Source: an uncultured Sulfurovum sp.
GTDB taxonomy: Bacteria > Campylobacterota > Campylobacteria > Campylobacterales > Sulfurovaceae
Length of the DNA stretch: 64,000 nucleotides
Direction: 5' to 3'
Assembly: GCA_902727855.1 (NCBI GenBank)
Contig: CACVAS010000066.1
Coordinates: 34,486-98,485, forward strand
Below the pieces are notes generated by a model that searched no databases, was not told where the DNA came from, and saw nothing but the letters and a program-made list of their open reading frames with translations. Shown here piece after piece: positions 45,236-54,270 of the stretch. The position numbers were made by a program, and so were the translations under genes. The number at the start of each line of letters is the position of its first letter. Position 1 is the stretch's first letter.

Positions 45236-46238
45236 TATCTTCCTTCACTTCAATAGAGTAAATTGCCATACAGTTTGGGCAACGGCTAAAACTGATAGGA
45301 AAACTCTGTTTACATTTTTTACAAAGGTAGGAGAAGTGTAAGTCTGCTTCTTCAAAACCTTGTTTTTTAGCGGTTGCAAGCATGTCTAGTGCAAAGATGC
45401 CACTTGTGTTAGGCAGTGTTTGAACGTAACCTTTAGCATAGTAAAGTGTATTGAGTTGTGGATTCTCTTTCACTATTTCAAAATCGACTTGTGCTTGCGG
45501 TAAGAACCAAAGAATGTCAAGAATCTCATGAATGCGTGAAGGATCTACACTCTCCCATGCCACTTTTGTATCTAGTTTAAAGAGCTTGTATATGACGGCT
45601 CTATAGAGCTTAGGCTCTTTGTTTAATAATTGTTGTAATAGGTATACTTTTTTTGTAGTGTCTATTTTTTTGTTATGTTTAATCTCTGAAAAGTCAAGAA
45701 ATGTACGTAAATCTTGTGTTTCTTGGTTGAGATATTCTAATGGTTCAATGACTTCCCTGGCCTTTTCATACTTTTGCATCATCTCATACACCACACAGAG
45801 TTCATAAAGTACCGGTTTGTTGCGGGGCCGTTTACGAAGTATATCAATATAAATAGTCCTTGCGCGCTCTAGAAATCCTGCATGTAAGTAGGTGTTCCCT
45901 AAGCGTTCAAGAAGTTCTATTTTGGCTAAGTCGTCTTTAATGTTTTTGATAAGATAGAGATAAATTGAGATAGATTTATGGTATTCACCAGTATTTTCAA
46001 AGGCTTTAGCTAGGAGTGACAAAGGTTTGAGTAAATGCTCTTCGTAAGGCATGTCTTGTGTGTTAAGTGTACACTCAGAGGAGTCAAATTTATCTAAAAA
46101 CTTAAGTAAGTTCCCTTCTTCTTTTTGTTGCTTGTAAATCCCCCAACCGTAAGTGGCTACAGCAATGATGAGTCCTAGTACAATAATAAGCAAAATCGAA
46201 AAGAGAGGATCATCATAAGCAGGGAGTAGTTGTTCCAA
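45195..46238 (-). CDS. Membrane-anchored TPR protein with C-terminal zinc ribbon (LapB-like)
   Basis: 347 residues: one N-terminal membrane helix (ILLIIVLGLIIAVATYGWGIY), several tetratricopeptide repeats (about residues 65-200), and a C-terminal rubredoxin-type CKKC...CPNC pair (near 310-325). This is the layout of LapB/YciM, which controls lipopolysaccharide synthesis in enterobacteria. The function here is inferred from architecture alone. The start is TTG at 46236-46238 with AAGG upstream. Confidence 0.75.
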   Translation of the reverse strand: MEQLLPAYDDPLFSILLIIVLGLIIAVATYGWGIYKQQKEEGNLLKFLDKFDSSECTLNTQDMPYEEHLLKPLSLLAKAFENTGEYHKSISIYLYLIKNIKDDLAKIELLERLGNTYLHAGFLERARTIYIDILRKRPRNKPVLYELCVVYEMMQKYEKAREVIEPLEYLNQETQDLRTFLDFSEIKHNKKIDTTKKVYLLQQLLNKEPKLYRAVIYKLFKLDTKVAWESVDPSRIHEILDILWFLPQAQVDFEIVKENPQLNTLYYAKGYVQTLPNTSGIFALDMLATAKKQGFEEADLHFSYLCKKCKQSFPISFSRCPNCMAIYSIEVKEDIGKQSPQTNYSLL

Positions 46239-46256
46239 AAATATGCCTTGTTGTGT

Positions 46257-46289
46257 ATTTGGTTTAGATTATACCAAATTAGATATAAT
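46257..46289. promoter_or_regulatory. Divergent promoter region with inverted repeat (TPR gene / dnaG)
   Basis: ATTTGGT (46257-46263) and ACCAAAT (46273-46279) form an inverted repeat with a 9-base spacer. The -10 for the minus-strand gene (complement of 46268-46273) lies within it, and the dnaG -10, TATAAT, lies at 46284-46289. One regulator could control both directions. Confidence 0.4.
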
Positions 46290-46312
46290 TCTTTTATAAG
46301 AAGGTATAAAAT

Positions 46313-47971
46313 ATGATAGATAATGCTTCTATAGAATCGCTAAAAAGCAGTGTAGATATAGTAGATGTGATAGGTAGTTTTATTGAATTACGTAAAGCAG
46401 GTGCCAACTATAAAGCCAATTGTCCTTTTCATGGCGAAAAAACACCTTCATTTGTGGTAAGTCCTTCTAAACAGATATACCACTGTTTTGGCTGTGGTGT
46501 TGGTGGTGATAGTATAAAGTTTGTGATGGAGTTAGAAAAACTCTCTTACCCTGAAGCCATTGAAAAACTAGCTTCTATGAATAACTTTTCACTTACCTAT
46601 ACCAAAGGTAGTTCCGACTACTCCGATGCTAAAAGAGTGCTTGAAGCCATAGGACAATGGTATGTAAAAAAGCTTGATCAAAACCCTACAGCTACAAAGT
46701 ACTTATTAGACCGAGGGGTAAGCCACAGTTCTATAGAAAAATTTGAGATAGGGTATGTGCCAGAAGGAAGAGAGGTCATGCAATTTTTGCAGTCTACGCT
46801 TTTGCCTGTGCCTCAAGCCATTGAAGCAGGGGTTCTTGCACAAAGTGAAAATGGGCAAGGTACCTACGCACGATTAGTAGAGCGTATTACCTTCCCTATT
46901 TATTCGGCAAGTGGTGCAGTAGTAGGTTTTGGGGGTAGAACTATTAGCAACCATCCTGCCAAATACATCAACTCACCACAAACAAAACTGTTTAATAAGT
47001 CACGCTTGCTGTATGGGTATAACTTAGCAAAAGAGAGTATTTATAAAAATAAAAGACTTATTGTTTGTGAAGGTTACTTAGATGTTGTTATGTTCCATCA
47101 GGCTGGTTTTACAGAGGCAGTAGCGGGTATGGGTACGGCACTAACGTCAGAACATTTACCACTTTTACGTAAAGGTGACCCTAAAATTATTTTAGCCTAT
47201 GATGGTGACAAGGCAGGAGTGGATGCCGCACTTAAAGCAGCACAAATGCTTAGTGTTGCAGGGTTTGATGGTGGTGTTGTACTGTTCCCCAATGGACAAG
47301 ACCCTGCGGATTTGATAGCCACGGGTCAAAGTGAAAAGGTAGCTACTTTGCTTCGTGACTCTAAACCATTGATTCCGTTTGTGGTTGAGAAAATAGTTGA
47401 GGGGTATAACCTTCATGACCCAAGAGCAAAAGAGGCAGGATTTGGTCAAGTAAAACAATTTTTAGACAGTATGTCGCAGATTATAAAAGATGCTTATATC
47501 CCATTGGCTTCTACCTTACTGGGTGTTGCCCCAGCACTGTTTGGTGGAAATGTAAATTTAGCCAATACCAAACAAAGTTTTACACAGAGTAAAGATGACA
47601 CTGAAATGCTTGGTATCATCAAAACGATGATAGAAGATCCTAGTCTTATAGATACAGTGATAAATAGTGTAAATATAGATATATTTGGTGCCTATGCCGA
47701 ACATTTTACCTTATTGTTAAATGGAGAAAATGAGCATCCGTTACTTATGGGTATTTCTGTGAATGATCAGGTACATACCTTAGAAAAAACAGAGTTACTC
47801 TTTGCTTTACGTAAGATGCTGATTCGTTATTATAAAGTGAAATTAAGAACATTGCCACGTGAACAAAATCTCTCTTCTGAAAAGAAAATGTTTCTTATAC
47901 GGAAGCTAAGAACCGATATAATCCCAAGGCTAGAAAAAGGTGAATTAGTCACCTATGACTTAGACATATAA
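46313..47971 (+). CDS. dnaG: DNA primase
   Basis: Makes RNA primers for replication. 552 residues: CHC2-type zinc finger (C37, H40, C58, C61), then the TOPRIM catalytic core with CEGYLDVVMFHQAG and AYDGDKAG. The C-terminal helicase-binding domain is shorter and less recognisable, as usual in this phylum. An AGAAGG ribosome binding site is present. Confidence 0.95.
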   Translation: MIDNASIESLKSSVDIVDVIGSFIELRKAGANYKANCPFHGEKTPSFVVSPSKQIYHCFGCGVGGDSIKFVMELEKLSYPEAIEKLASMNNFSLTYTKGSSDYSDAKRVLEAIGQWYVKKLDQNPTATKYLLDRGVSHSSIEKFEIGYVPEGREVMQFLQSTLLPVPQAIEAGVLAQSENGQGTYARLVERITFPIYSASGAVVGFGGRTISNHPAKYINSPQTKLFNKSRLLYGYNLAKESIYKNKRLIVCEGYLDVVMFHQAGFTEAVAGMGTALTSEHLPLLRKGDPKIILAYDGDKAGVDAALKAAQMLSVAGFDGGVVLFPNGQDPADLIATGQSEKVATLLRDSKPLIPFVVEKIVEGYNLHDPRAKEAGFGQVKQFLDSMSQIIKDAYIPLASTLLGVAPALFGGNVNLANTKQSFTQSKDDTEMLGIIKTMIEDPSLIDTVINSVNIDIFGAYAEHFTLLLNGENEHPLLMGISVNDQVHTLEKTELLFALRKMLIRYYKVKLRTLPREQNLSSEKKMFLIRKLRTDIIPRLEKGELVTYDLDI

Positions 47972-47991
47972 AAATATAAAAAGGAAAAAAT

Positions 47992-48270
47992 ATGACAGCA
48001 TCAGCAAGACATATATTGGTAAGTGATGAAAGTGTGTGTAACGCACTTAAAGAGAAAATAACTTCAGGTGAGATGACCTTTGAACAAGCAGCAAAAGAGA
48101 ATTCTACTTGTCCATCGGGAGCAAAAGGTGGAGAGTTAGGTTCGTTTGGTCAAGGACAAATGGTACCAGAGTTTGACAAAGTAGTATTTAACGATGAGGT
48201 AGGCGTAGTCCATGGCCCTGTACAAACACAGTTTGGGTACCATTTACTTGAAGTGACAGAGCGTTCATAA
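47992..48270 (+). CDS. Parvulin-type peptidyl-prolyl isomerase
   Basis: A 92-residue single-domain parvulin (PpiC-like). ARHILVSDE, SGAKGGELGSFGQGQMVPEFD and QTQFGYHLLEV cover the whole fold. There is no signal peptide, so it is cytoplasmic. It follows dnaG by 20 bases with an AAGGA site. Confidence 0.92.
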   Translation: MTASARHILVSDESVCNALKEKITSGEMTFEQAAKENSTCPSGAKGGELGSFGQGQMVPEFDKVVFNDEVGVVHGPVQTQFGYHLLEVTERS

Positions 48271-48368
48271 TAGACTTTTTTTCTCATCTTTTTTATGATC
48301 AAGGGGTGAGAAGTGTCAAATATTTTTACAAACTTTAATCGATATAAGCTACAGACGCTTCTCAAATA

Positions 48369-50477
48369 CTATACATCGTGCTTAGAAGGCCGTGAAAGCT
48401 TCTCTTGAAACTTGTCTATGTAGAGTAGTAAAATAGGTAATATAAACAGGTCTGTCAGTAGAGATAACAAAACCATACTGGCACTGTAGAGTCCTATGAG
48501 TTCTAAAGAGTGTACTTCTGAAAAATAGAGCGTTGAAAAGACAGTGATGAGCATGATAGAACCTATGATGACAGGGATGCCTGAGTAAAAATACATTTTT
48601 TCAAGTGAATGTTTACGTGAACGATCAAAATATCGGAATCTAAAATAGATATAGGCAAAGTGTATCGTCGCATCTGAGGCAATACCCAATGAGATAGTCA
48701 TGGCAATAAGCATTTCAAGACTAAGTGGTACAGCCAAAAGGGTTACAATTGCTCCAAACCATACAATAGGAATGGCATTGATAGTAAATCCTACAAATAT
48801 CATGGATTTAGATCGGAAAATCCAGCCTGTAATCAGCCCTATAATCAATAAAGCAAAAAAGAGTGAACTTGCGAGTAAAACGGTTTGGTCATATTTTGCA
48901 CTTCCAATGAGTGTGGCATTGTCTATAAAATAGAGTTCAATGCCTTCATACTGTAGTAACCACTCGATAAGTTCAACTTTATTGATATCCCAAAGATTAA
49001 TGACAAGATTGGTTGCACTCTCGTCAAAATATTTATCGCTTAATCCATACAGATCCATAAAAAAGAGTGCTTGTTCTAATGCAGCCTCATCTAGTATCTT
49101 TGTTTGTGTATTGGAGTCATTGAGACTATGGACAATAGTGGCTATGGAAATAACATCATCTATTTCATCTTCAAAACGATTTTGTATGTCATTAGAAAAT
49201 TTTTCTATGGACTTTACAAAAGGAAGGTCTATGTGTTGATAGGGAATCTTGAGTTCTATTTGTTCATTTTTAACATTCAATTTGAAAAAACTATTGCTTT
49301 CGCCATAGATCATGTAAATGGCTGTAATGAGCAAGGCATAGGTTACGCCTAAAAATCCAAAAAGAAACTTTTTATTGTAATGAATTTCTCTGAGTGTTAG
49401 CATATAACCTAACTTCACGTAAGGTACATGGGCGTGTTCTACCTTGAAGTAACTTAAAAATGCAGGTAAAAAAGTAAGGTTTAAGAGATAACCAATAATA
49501 GAAGAGAGTATGACGCTAAGACTCAGCAATTTAATAATATCTGAGTCTATAAAGACTAAACTACCAAGACCTAGAAGTGTAATGATGGATGTCCACATGG
49601 CTGGTGGGGTACTTCTAGTTAACATTTTCATGAGTGCATTGTGTTTACTGTCTCTATATTGAGACACGTGCCAACGATAATAAAAATACATAAACTCTAC
49701 AAGTGTAATACTAATAGCAATAAAAAGCATGCTGATATGAATCGTCTCAATACCTGTTAACATGACAATAAATGTAAAGGTGAGTACGGTACTGAAGCCT
49801 ATGAGTAAAACAGCACTTATAAATGGGATATGGCTTCTAAACAATAAGCGAAATATTAACACTGCCATGAATAAAACTGCTAAGATATACATGGTGAGTA
49901 CATACCAGTTTATTTCACCATCATTGGTCGTATATTCATAATTACCGGGTATATTAACTTCACTAATGTCTACAAATTTTTCCCCAGAAATAAAATAATA
50001 AAATGTTTTAAAATCATCTTCAACCATGTTGCCATAGTTGTTGTGAAGTTCATGCACAAGTTTACGAAGTGAAAAAGTGTCCAGTTCTCCAGCATTAATG
50101 ACAGTGAGCATCTCTGATGATTCACCACTTTTGGTGGATTCAATGAAGTCATTGCTAAATAAAGAGTAGACTTTTTGTACCCCTTCAAGTTTAAGAAGTT
50201 CTGTATGCAATGTATGAAGTTCTTGGTGTGTTTTTTCATTAAACTCATCTATTTCTATGACTAATTTAGAGTGATGGTGTGTAGCATACTCTTTTGCTTC
50301 TATTTGTTCTAACTGCTGTGAGTTTTTAAGCCAAAACAGTGCATCTGAGGAGAGAAATTTTGGTAGATACAATGTGCTCATCAGTCCAACTAAAAGTATA
50401 TAAAATACTATAATAGATAGACGATATTTAAGTATCATTTCAAGATATCGATGCATATTAGGTGTGTGATAATACAT
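48369..50477 (-). CDS. RND-superfamily (MMPL-type) exporter
   Basis: 702 residues with two halves, each a periplasmic domain followed by about five to six membrane segments, as in the MMPL/HpnN group of RND permeases. The first membrane helix is at residues 17-35; the later clusters lie near 195-350 and 555-690. Substrate unknown. It is coded with the DsbC-like gene upstream (23 bases apart), which suggests a shared operon. Confidence 0.8.
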   Translation of the reverse strand: MYYHTPNMHRYLEMILKYRLSIIVFYILLVGLMSTLYLPKFLSSDALFWLKNSQQLEQIEAKEYATHHHSKLVIEIDEFNEKTHQELHTLHTELLKLEGVQKVYSLFSNDFIESTKSGESSEMLTVINAGELDTFSLRKLVHELHNNYGNMVEDDFKTFYYFISGEKFVDISEVNIPGNYEYTTNDGEINWYVLTMYILAVLFMAVLIFRLLFRSHIPFISAVLLIGFSTVLTFTFIVMLTGIETIHISMLFIAISITLVEFMYFYYRWHVSQYRDSKHNALMKMLTRSTPPAMWTSIITLLGLGSLVFIDSDIIKLLSLSVILSSIIGYLLNLTFLPAFLSYFKVEHAHVPYVKLGYMLTLREIHYNKKFLFGFLGVTYALLITAIYMIYGESNSFFKLNVKNEQIELKIPYQHIDLPFVKSIEKFSNDIQNRFEDEIDDVISIATIVHSLNDSNTQTKILDEAALEQALFFMDLYGLSDKYFDESATNLVINLWDINKVELIEWLLQYEGIELYFIDNATLIGSAKYDQTVLLASSLFFALLIIGLITGWIFRSKSMIFVGFTINAIPIVWFGAIVTLLAVPLSLEMLIAMTISLGIASDATIHFAYIYFRFRYFDRSRKHSLEKMYFYSGIPVIIGSIMLITVFSTLYFSEVHSLELIGLYSASMVLLSLLTDLFILPILLLYIDKFQEKLSRPSKHDV

Positions 50478-50500
50478 TATTTAAATTTCCTTTTTAGCTA

Positions 50501-50971
50501 TCATTTTTTTATAAAAATATAAGGACGTTTTGATACCCCTATAGTCTCTCCAACATCTACAATACGGGCTGCTTTTGCTTTTGTTTTTTCATTACCCTTG
50601 TCATGTACTATGTTTTTGTCTATCATAACCTGTAAGAGTGACTCTATAGGATTTTTAGATACGTATATTGCAGATACAACGTCAGTTGATTTTAAACGTG
50701 GAATACTATATAAAAGAAATCGGTATTGATATTTTGAAAGCATGACCGGGTTTTTAGAAACCATAGTGACAAATTTACGTGAATGTGGACAAAGTGGATC
50801 AATAAAAACATACAGAATCTTCTCTCCACTACCAAGGACAATAGCATCACTGTCTAACCCTTTTAATAGTGATGCAGAGACCTCATAAGTGAGTTTCTTT
50901 GGTTTTGGTTGTTCATTAGCATGTAATACCACACCTATTAAACAAAGAAATAATATTATATTTTTTATCAT
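50501..50971 (-). CDS. Periplasmic thioredoxin-fold protein, DsbC-like, with CPHS site
   Basis: 156 residues with a signal peptide (cleavage near residue 18). The thioredoxin-like active site reads FIDPLCPHSRKF (C61, S64), so the second cysteine of the CxxC pair is replaced by serine. The cis-Pro-like segment SKRPYIF is near the C-terminus. It may act as a reductase with one cysteine, or as a chaperone. It precedes the RND exporter. Confidence 0.72.
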   Translation of the reverse strand: MIKNIILFLCLIGVVLHANEQPKPKKLTYEVSASLLKGLDSDAIVLGSGEKILYVFIDPLCPHSRKFVTMVSKNPVMLSKYQYRFLLYSIPRLKSTDVVSAIYVSKNPIESLLQVMIDKNIVHDKGNEKTKAKAARIVDVGETIGVSKRPYIFIKK

Positions 50972-50994
50972 AATGATAGTATATCTTATAAAAG

Positions 50995-51040
50995 AAACAA
51001 GATGGTTACATAAAATGTATTATTTTTAATCATCTTGTTT
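50995..51040 (-). terminator. Terminator after htpX (minus strand)
   Basis: Arms 50995-51008 and 51027-51040 pair over 14 bp with one mismatch or wobble. On the minus strand a T-rich tail (TTGTTTCTTTT) follows. It lies 20 bases after the htpX stop. Confidence 0.6.
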
Positions 51041-51060
51041 GACGTAGCCTGTAGAGAAGA

Positions 51061-51888
51061 CTACTTTAATGCTTCGAGTCTTTCTATCCTCTGTTGTGTA
51101 CTTGGGTGGGTACTGAAAAGATTTTTCAGTGACATATCTTTACCTGTAAATGGGTTGATGATAAACATATGTGCTGTCTGTGGGTCTGCATCATGCATGA
51201 GGGTACCTTGGGCATAATTGTCTAACTTTGCTAAGGCACTTTGTAGCCACTCTGGATGTCCGGTCATTTTAGCTGCACCTTCATCTGCCATGAATTCACG
51301 GTTTCTGCTGACAGTCATCTGTATGATACTTGCAGCCATTGGCATGATAAACATGAGTGCTAAGGTTACAAACATGTTAGGTCTGTCACGACCACCACCA
51401 AAAAGCATACCAAAGTTTGCAAGCATGGCAATGGCTCCAGCAATCGTGGCTGTGACAGTACCAATGAGCATGTCATAGTGTTTGATATGGCTGAGTTCAT
51501 GTGCAACAACAGCTTCTATTTCTTCCTCAGTCATAAGGTTGAGTAAGCCTTCTGTTACAGCCACTGCAGCATTTTCATAATTTCGTCCTGTTGCAAAAGC
51601 ATTGGGTTGCTGTTCGGGGATGATGTAGAGTGCAGGCATTGGTAAACCAGCACGATGTGTGAGTCTCTCCACAATCTCATAAAGCCCTGTTGCGGAATGA
51701 TGGTCTACGGGTATAGCATGGTAGTGTTTAAGTACCTGAGTGTCACTGTAGTAGTAAGCATAAAAGTTCATACCCGCTGCGGCAATGAATGCAATAATCA
51801 TACCAGTCTGTCCAGCTATCATCCCACCAAACCAGATAAAAAGTAATGTTAACCCTGTCATGAGGGCATAAGTCTTCATTTGTTCCAT
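51061..51888 (-). CDS. htpX: Membrane zinc metalloprotease HtpX
   Basis: 275 residues of the M48 family. The zinc motif HELSH (H130, E131, H134) is followed by a third ligand in [15 protein letters not shown]. Two N-terminal and two central hydrophobic segments place it in the inner membrane. It degrades misfolded membrane proteins. The ATG at 51886-51888 follows an AAAGGA site on the minus strand. Confidence 0.94.
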   Translation of the reverse strand: MEQMKTYALMTGLTLLFIWFGGMIAGQTGMIIAFIAAAGMNFYAYYYSDTQVLKHYHAIPVDHHSATGLYEIVERLTHRAGLPMPALYIIPEQQPNAFATGRNYENAAVAVTEGLLNLMTEEEIEAVVAHELSHIKHYDMLIGTVTATIAGAIAMLANFGMLFGGGRDRPNMFVTLALMFIMPMAASIIQMTVSRNREFMADEGAAKMTGHPEWLQSALAKLDNYAQGTLMHDADPQTAHMFIINPFTGKDMSLKNLFSTHPSTQQRIERLEALK

Positions 51889-52016
51889 AATTGATAATCC
51901 TTTGTTGTCTATTAGATACTAATAAAATAGTGTAAATCAAAGGTAAATCTAACAGACCAAAGAGATTTGTGGACATACTGGAGATATCCTTATTTAAATA
52001 TTCGTTATTAATTTGC

Positions 52017-52022
52017 TACAAT
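52017..52022 (+). promoter_or_regulatory. -10 element directly before the AraC-type gene
   Basis: TACAAT ends 5 bases before ATG 52028, with no ribosome binding site, which suggests a leaderless mRNA. Confidence 0.4.
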
Positions 52023-52027
52023 ATGTC

Positions 52028-52915
52028 ATGCGAGCAGAAAAAGAGACTATACCAGTACCAGATGCAACATTTCTAAAAGATGATGAAAAGCAAATAGAGT
52101 TTAACCTTATCACCATTCAAGAGCTTAACACATGGAAAGTAGACCACTCTATAGAAAAGCCTCATAGGCTTAGTTTTAATGCCATTATGATCATATATAA
52201 AGGCAAGGGTATGCATACTGTGGACTTTGTACCTCATAGCTACAGAGAAGGTACTGTATTTTTTATCGCAAAAGATCAGATACATAACTTTAGAATCAAT
52301 CCTGATTCAGATGGCTATATCTTGTACTTTACAGATACATTTTTTAACCGCCTCATAGTCAATGAAGATTTAAATATTCTCCATGAAATTTTTGATTATA
52401 TTTATTACCCTGCAAAGGTACAGTTAGATGATGCAATGTATGAAGATGTGTTAAAACTCATTCAGATTCTAGACAAAGAGTTTAGCATCAAAAAAGACAA
52501 CTATAAAGAGCTCATACTACGTCCACTACTTCAAGCTATGATCTTTAAGTTGAGTAGAGAAAGGTTGTCACAAAAGCTGCCACTGGAACAAAAAGACAAG
52601 TCTTTGTATCTACAGTTTAAAAAGCTCTCACTGGAGCATAACTATTCGGTACATGTCAACGACTATGCAAGAAAGTTAGATGTGTCAAGTAAGACACTGA
52701 CCAATATGCTCAACAAGTATCTGGGGAAGTCAACCAAGAAATATCTGGATGAACACTTGATTCTGCAGATAAAAAGACTTCTTCTTAATGAAAGTTTGAC
52801 GATTGAGAATGTATCGGACAAACTCTGCTTTGATGAACCCACAAATATGGTGAAGTTCTTCAAGTGACATGAGGGGGTTACCCCTTCAGAATTTACCAAA
52901 CGACATAACATTTAA
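52028..52915 (+). pseudogene. AraC-family regulator interrupted by an in-frame TGA
   Basis: An N-terminal cupin-like sensing domain (about residues 1-190) and a C-terminal AraC double helix-turn-helix (SVHVNDYARKLDVSSKTLTN ... IENVSDKLCFDEPTNMVKFF). The frame stops at TGA 52865-52867. Reading through gives HEGVTPSEFTKRHNI and ends at TAA 52913-52915, which is the expected end of an AraC domain (FFKRHxGVTPSEFRKR). One CGA-to-TGA change explains the stop. The stop removes the last 15 residues, including part of the final helix. ATG 52028 is preferred over TTG 52013. Confidence 0.8.
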
Positions 52916-52936
52916 AGGTTTTTTCCATTATTTACC

Positions 52937-52952
52937 ATAAATTGTAATTTAT
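52937..52952 (+). promoter_or_regulatory. Palindrome upstream of the AhpD-like gene
   Basis: ATAAATT-GT-AATTTAT, 16 bp, 30 bases upstream of a TATAAT -10 (52982-52987). It could be an operator, for instance for the adjacent AraC-type regulator, although AraC sites are more often direct repeats. Confidence 0.3.
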
Positions 52953-53015
52953 CTACCTAGTTTTCAACCCTTCCTTATTTATATAATTGGACATAAGAAA
53001 ATAAAAGGAAAATAG

Positions 53016-53615
53016 ATGATAAATCATAATTTTGAAAAAAGATTGACAAGCACAAAGGTATTTTACAGTTACTTACGTGACTTCATCGCCAATTTCAAAG
53101 CGGTAAAAACAGCCAAGAGTAGACTAGATGAGCAGTTCCAAAACAAGATACTGCTTGCAGTGACCCAAGTCAATGGCTGTAGGTACTGCAGCTACCTACA
53201 CACCAAGCATGCACTAGAGTCTGGCATGAGTGAAGAGGAGATTAAAGGGCTTTTAGCTGGAGAAGTTGGCGACATTAATGACGATGAATCAGTGGCTTTA
53301 ATCTTTGCACAACACTATGCGGAGACTCAGGCAAAGCCAGATGCAGATTCTGTACAAAGACTCTATGATACGTATGGGGAGGAAAAGGCAGATGACATTA
53401 TAAGTATCATTCAAGCCATTATGATGGGAAATATCCATGGAATTTCTATAGACCTACTTTTAAGTAGACTCAGAGGAAAGAGAGACCCTGAGAGTTCATT
53501 TTGGACGGAGTTTAGTACAGCGTTTGGCGTACTACTTTTTGTGCCTTATCTTGGCATCAAAAAACTGTTTGGGTTATTAGACCCAAAAGAACTTCATCAT
53601 ACACAGGGAGCATAA
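53016..53615 (+). CDS. Carboxymuconolactone decarboxylase/AhpD-like protein
   Basis: 199 residues of the CMD/AhpD fold. The redox motif NGCRYCSYLHTKHA (C55, C58, H62) is typical of peroxidase-type alkylhydroperoxidase D proteins. A C-terminal hydrophobic stretch (VLLFVPYLGIKKLFG) could associate with the membrane. It has an AAGGAAA site and is one base from the DUF4405 gene. Confidence 0.85.
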   Translation: MINHNFEKRLTSTKVFYSYLRDFIANFKAVKTAKSRLDEQFQNKILLAVTQVNGCRYCSYLHTKHALESGMSEEEIKGLLAGEVGDINDDESVALIFAQHYAETQAKPDADSVQRLYDTYGEEKADDIISIIQAIMMGNIHGISIDLLLSRLRGKRDPESSFWTEFSTAFGVLLFVPYLGIKKLFGLLDPKELHHTQGA

Positions 53616-53616
53616 G

Positions 53617-53952
53617 ATGTTTAGACAAATGATTTCATTGACCTTACTGGTCTCTTTAGTTGCTCTGAGCAGTTCTGGAGTTTTAATGATAATTTTGGGT
53701 AGTTTTGAGTTTCAACTTCAAATGCACCCAGTACATAAGATATTTGGTATTTTACTGACACTCTCAGGCGCGTTTCACGTCTATTATAATTTTGGACCCA
53801 TTAAAAAGTACCTTTCAAAAAAGAAGCCAATGCTTTTTGCATTAACCATGACATTTATTATGACTGCATTGTATGCTATAGGGATGAGTAAGCCCATAGA
53901 TCCAAAGAAAGTGGAGCAGATAGAAAAAATTATGATGACGATGGAGACATGA
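53617..53952 (+). CDS. DUF4405-like membrane protein
   Basis: 111 residues with three hydrophobic segments. Histidines in LQMHPVHKIFG and GAFHVYYNF match the small DUF4405/cytochrome-b-like family and may bind haem. It is cotranscribed with the AhpD-like gene, suggesting an AraC-controlled redox or detoxification module. Confidence 0.75.
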   Translation: MFRQMISLTLLVSLVALSSSGVLMIILGSFEFQLQMHPVHKIFGILLTLSGAFHVYYNFGPIKKYLSKKKPMLFALTMTFIMTALYAIGMSKPIDPKKVEQIEKIMMTMET

Positions 53953-54270
53953 GAGATGGAATTTTATTTGTATTTTTGTGGGCTTCAACGTTGAATGTGC
54001 TATCCCCTCCTCATATTTCAATTTATTATATAGGTTAGTATAAGCTCACAATCAAATCGTTATATGTTGTCTTACATATAACAAGGAAAATTTTTGATAT
54101 ACTCTTAATACTGAAATAGAAAGACATTTTGTCTTTCTAATCAATAATTAGGAAACAATGAATCATGTTGAAAGTTACATTTTATTCAAGTCTTTTTCAC
54201 CTCAGTTTTGATACGAAATACTTTTAAAAAAGAATTAGGTACTAAATATAAGATATTATAGGAAGAGACG
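53953..54270 (+). promoter_or_regulatory. 318-base leader region with hairpins before the lipoprotein gene
   Basis: Contents: a 12-bp palindrome (53984-53995); a 9-bp inverted repeat GTTATATGT/ACATATAAC (54059-54067, 54074-54082) upstream of a TATACT -10 (54098-54103); and a perfect 9-bp hairpin (54117-54125, 54131-54139). A 17-codon open frame at 54158-54211 begins with an AGGAAA ribosome binding site. This could be a leader-peptide arrangement. Confidence 0.4.
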
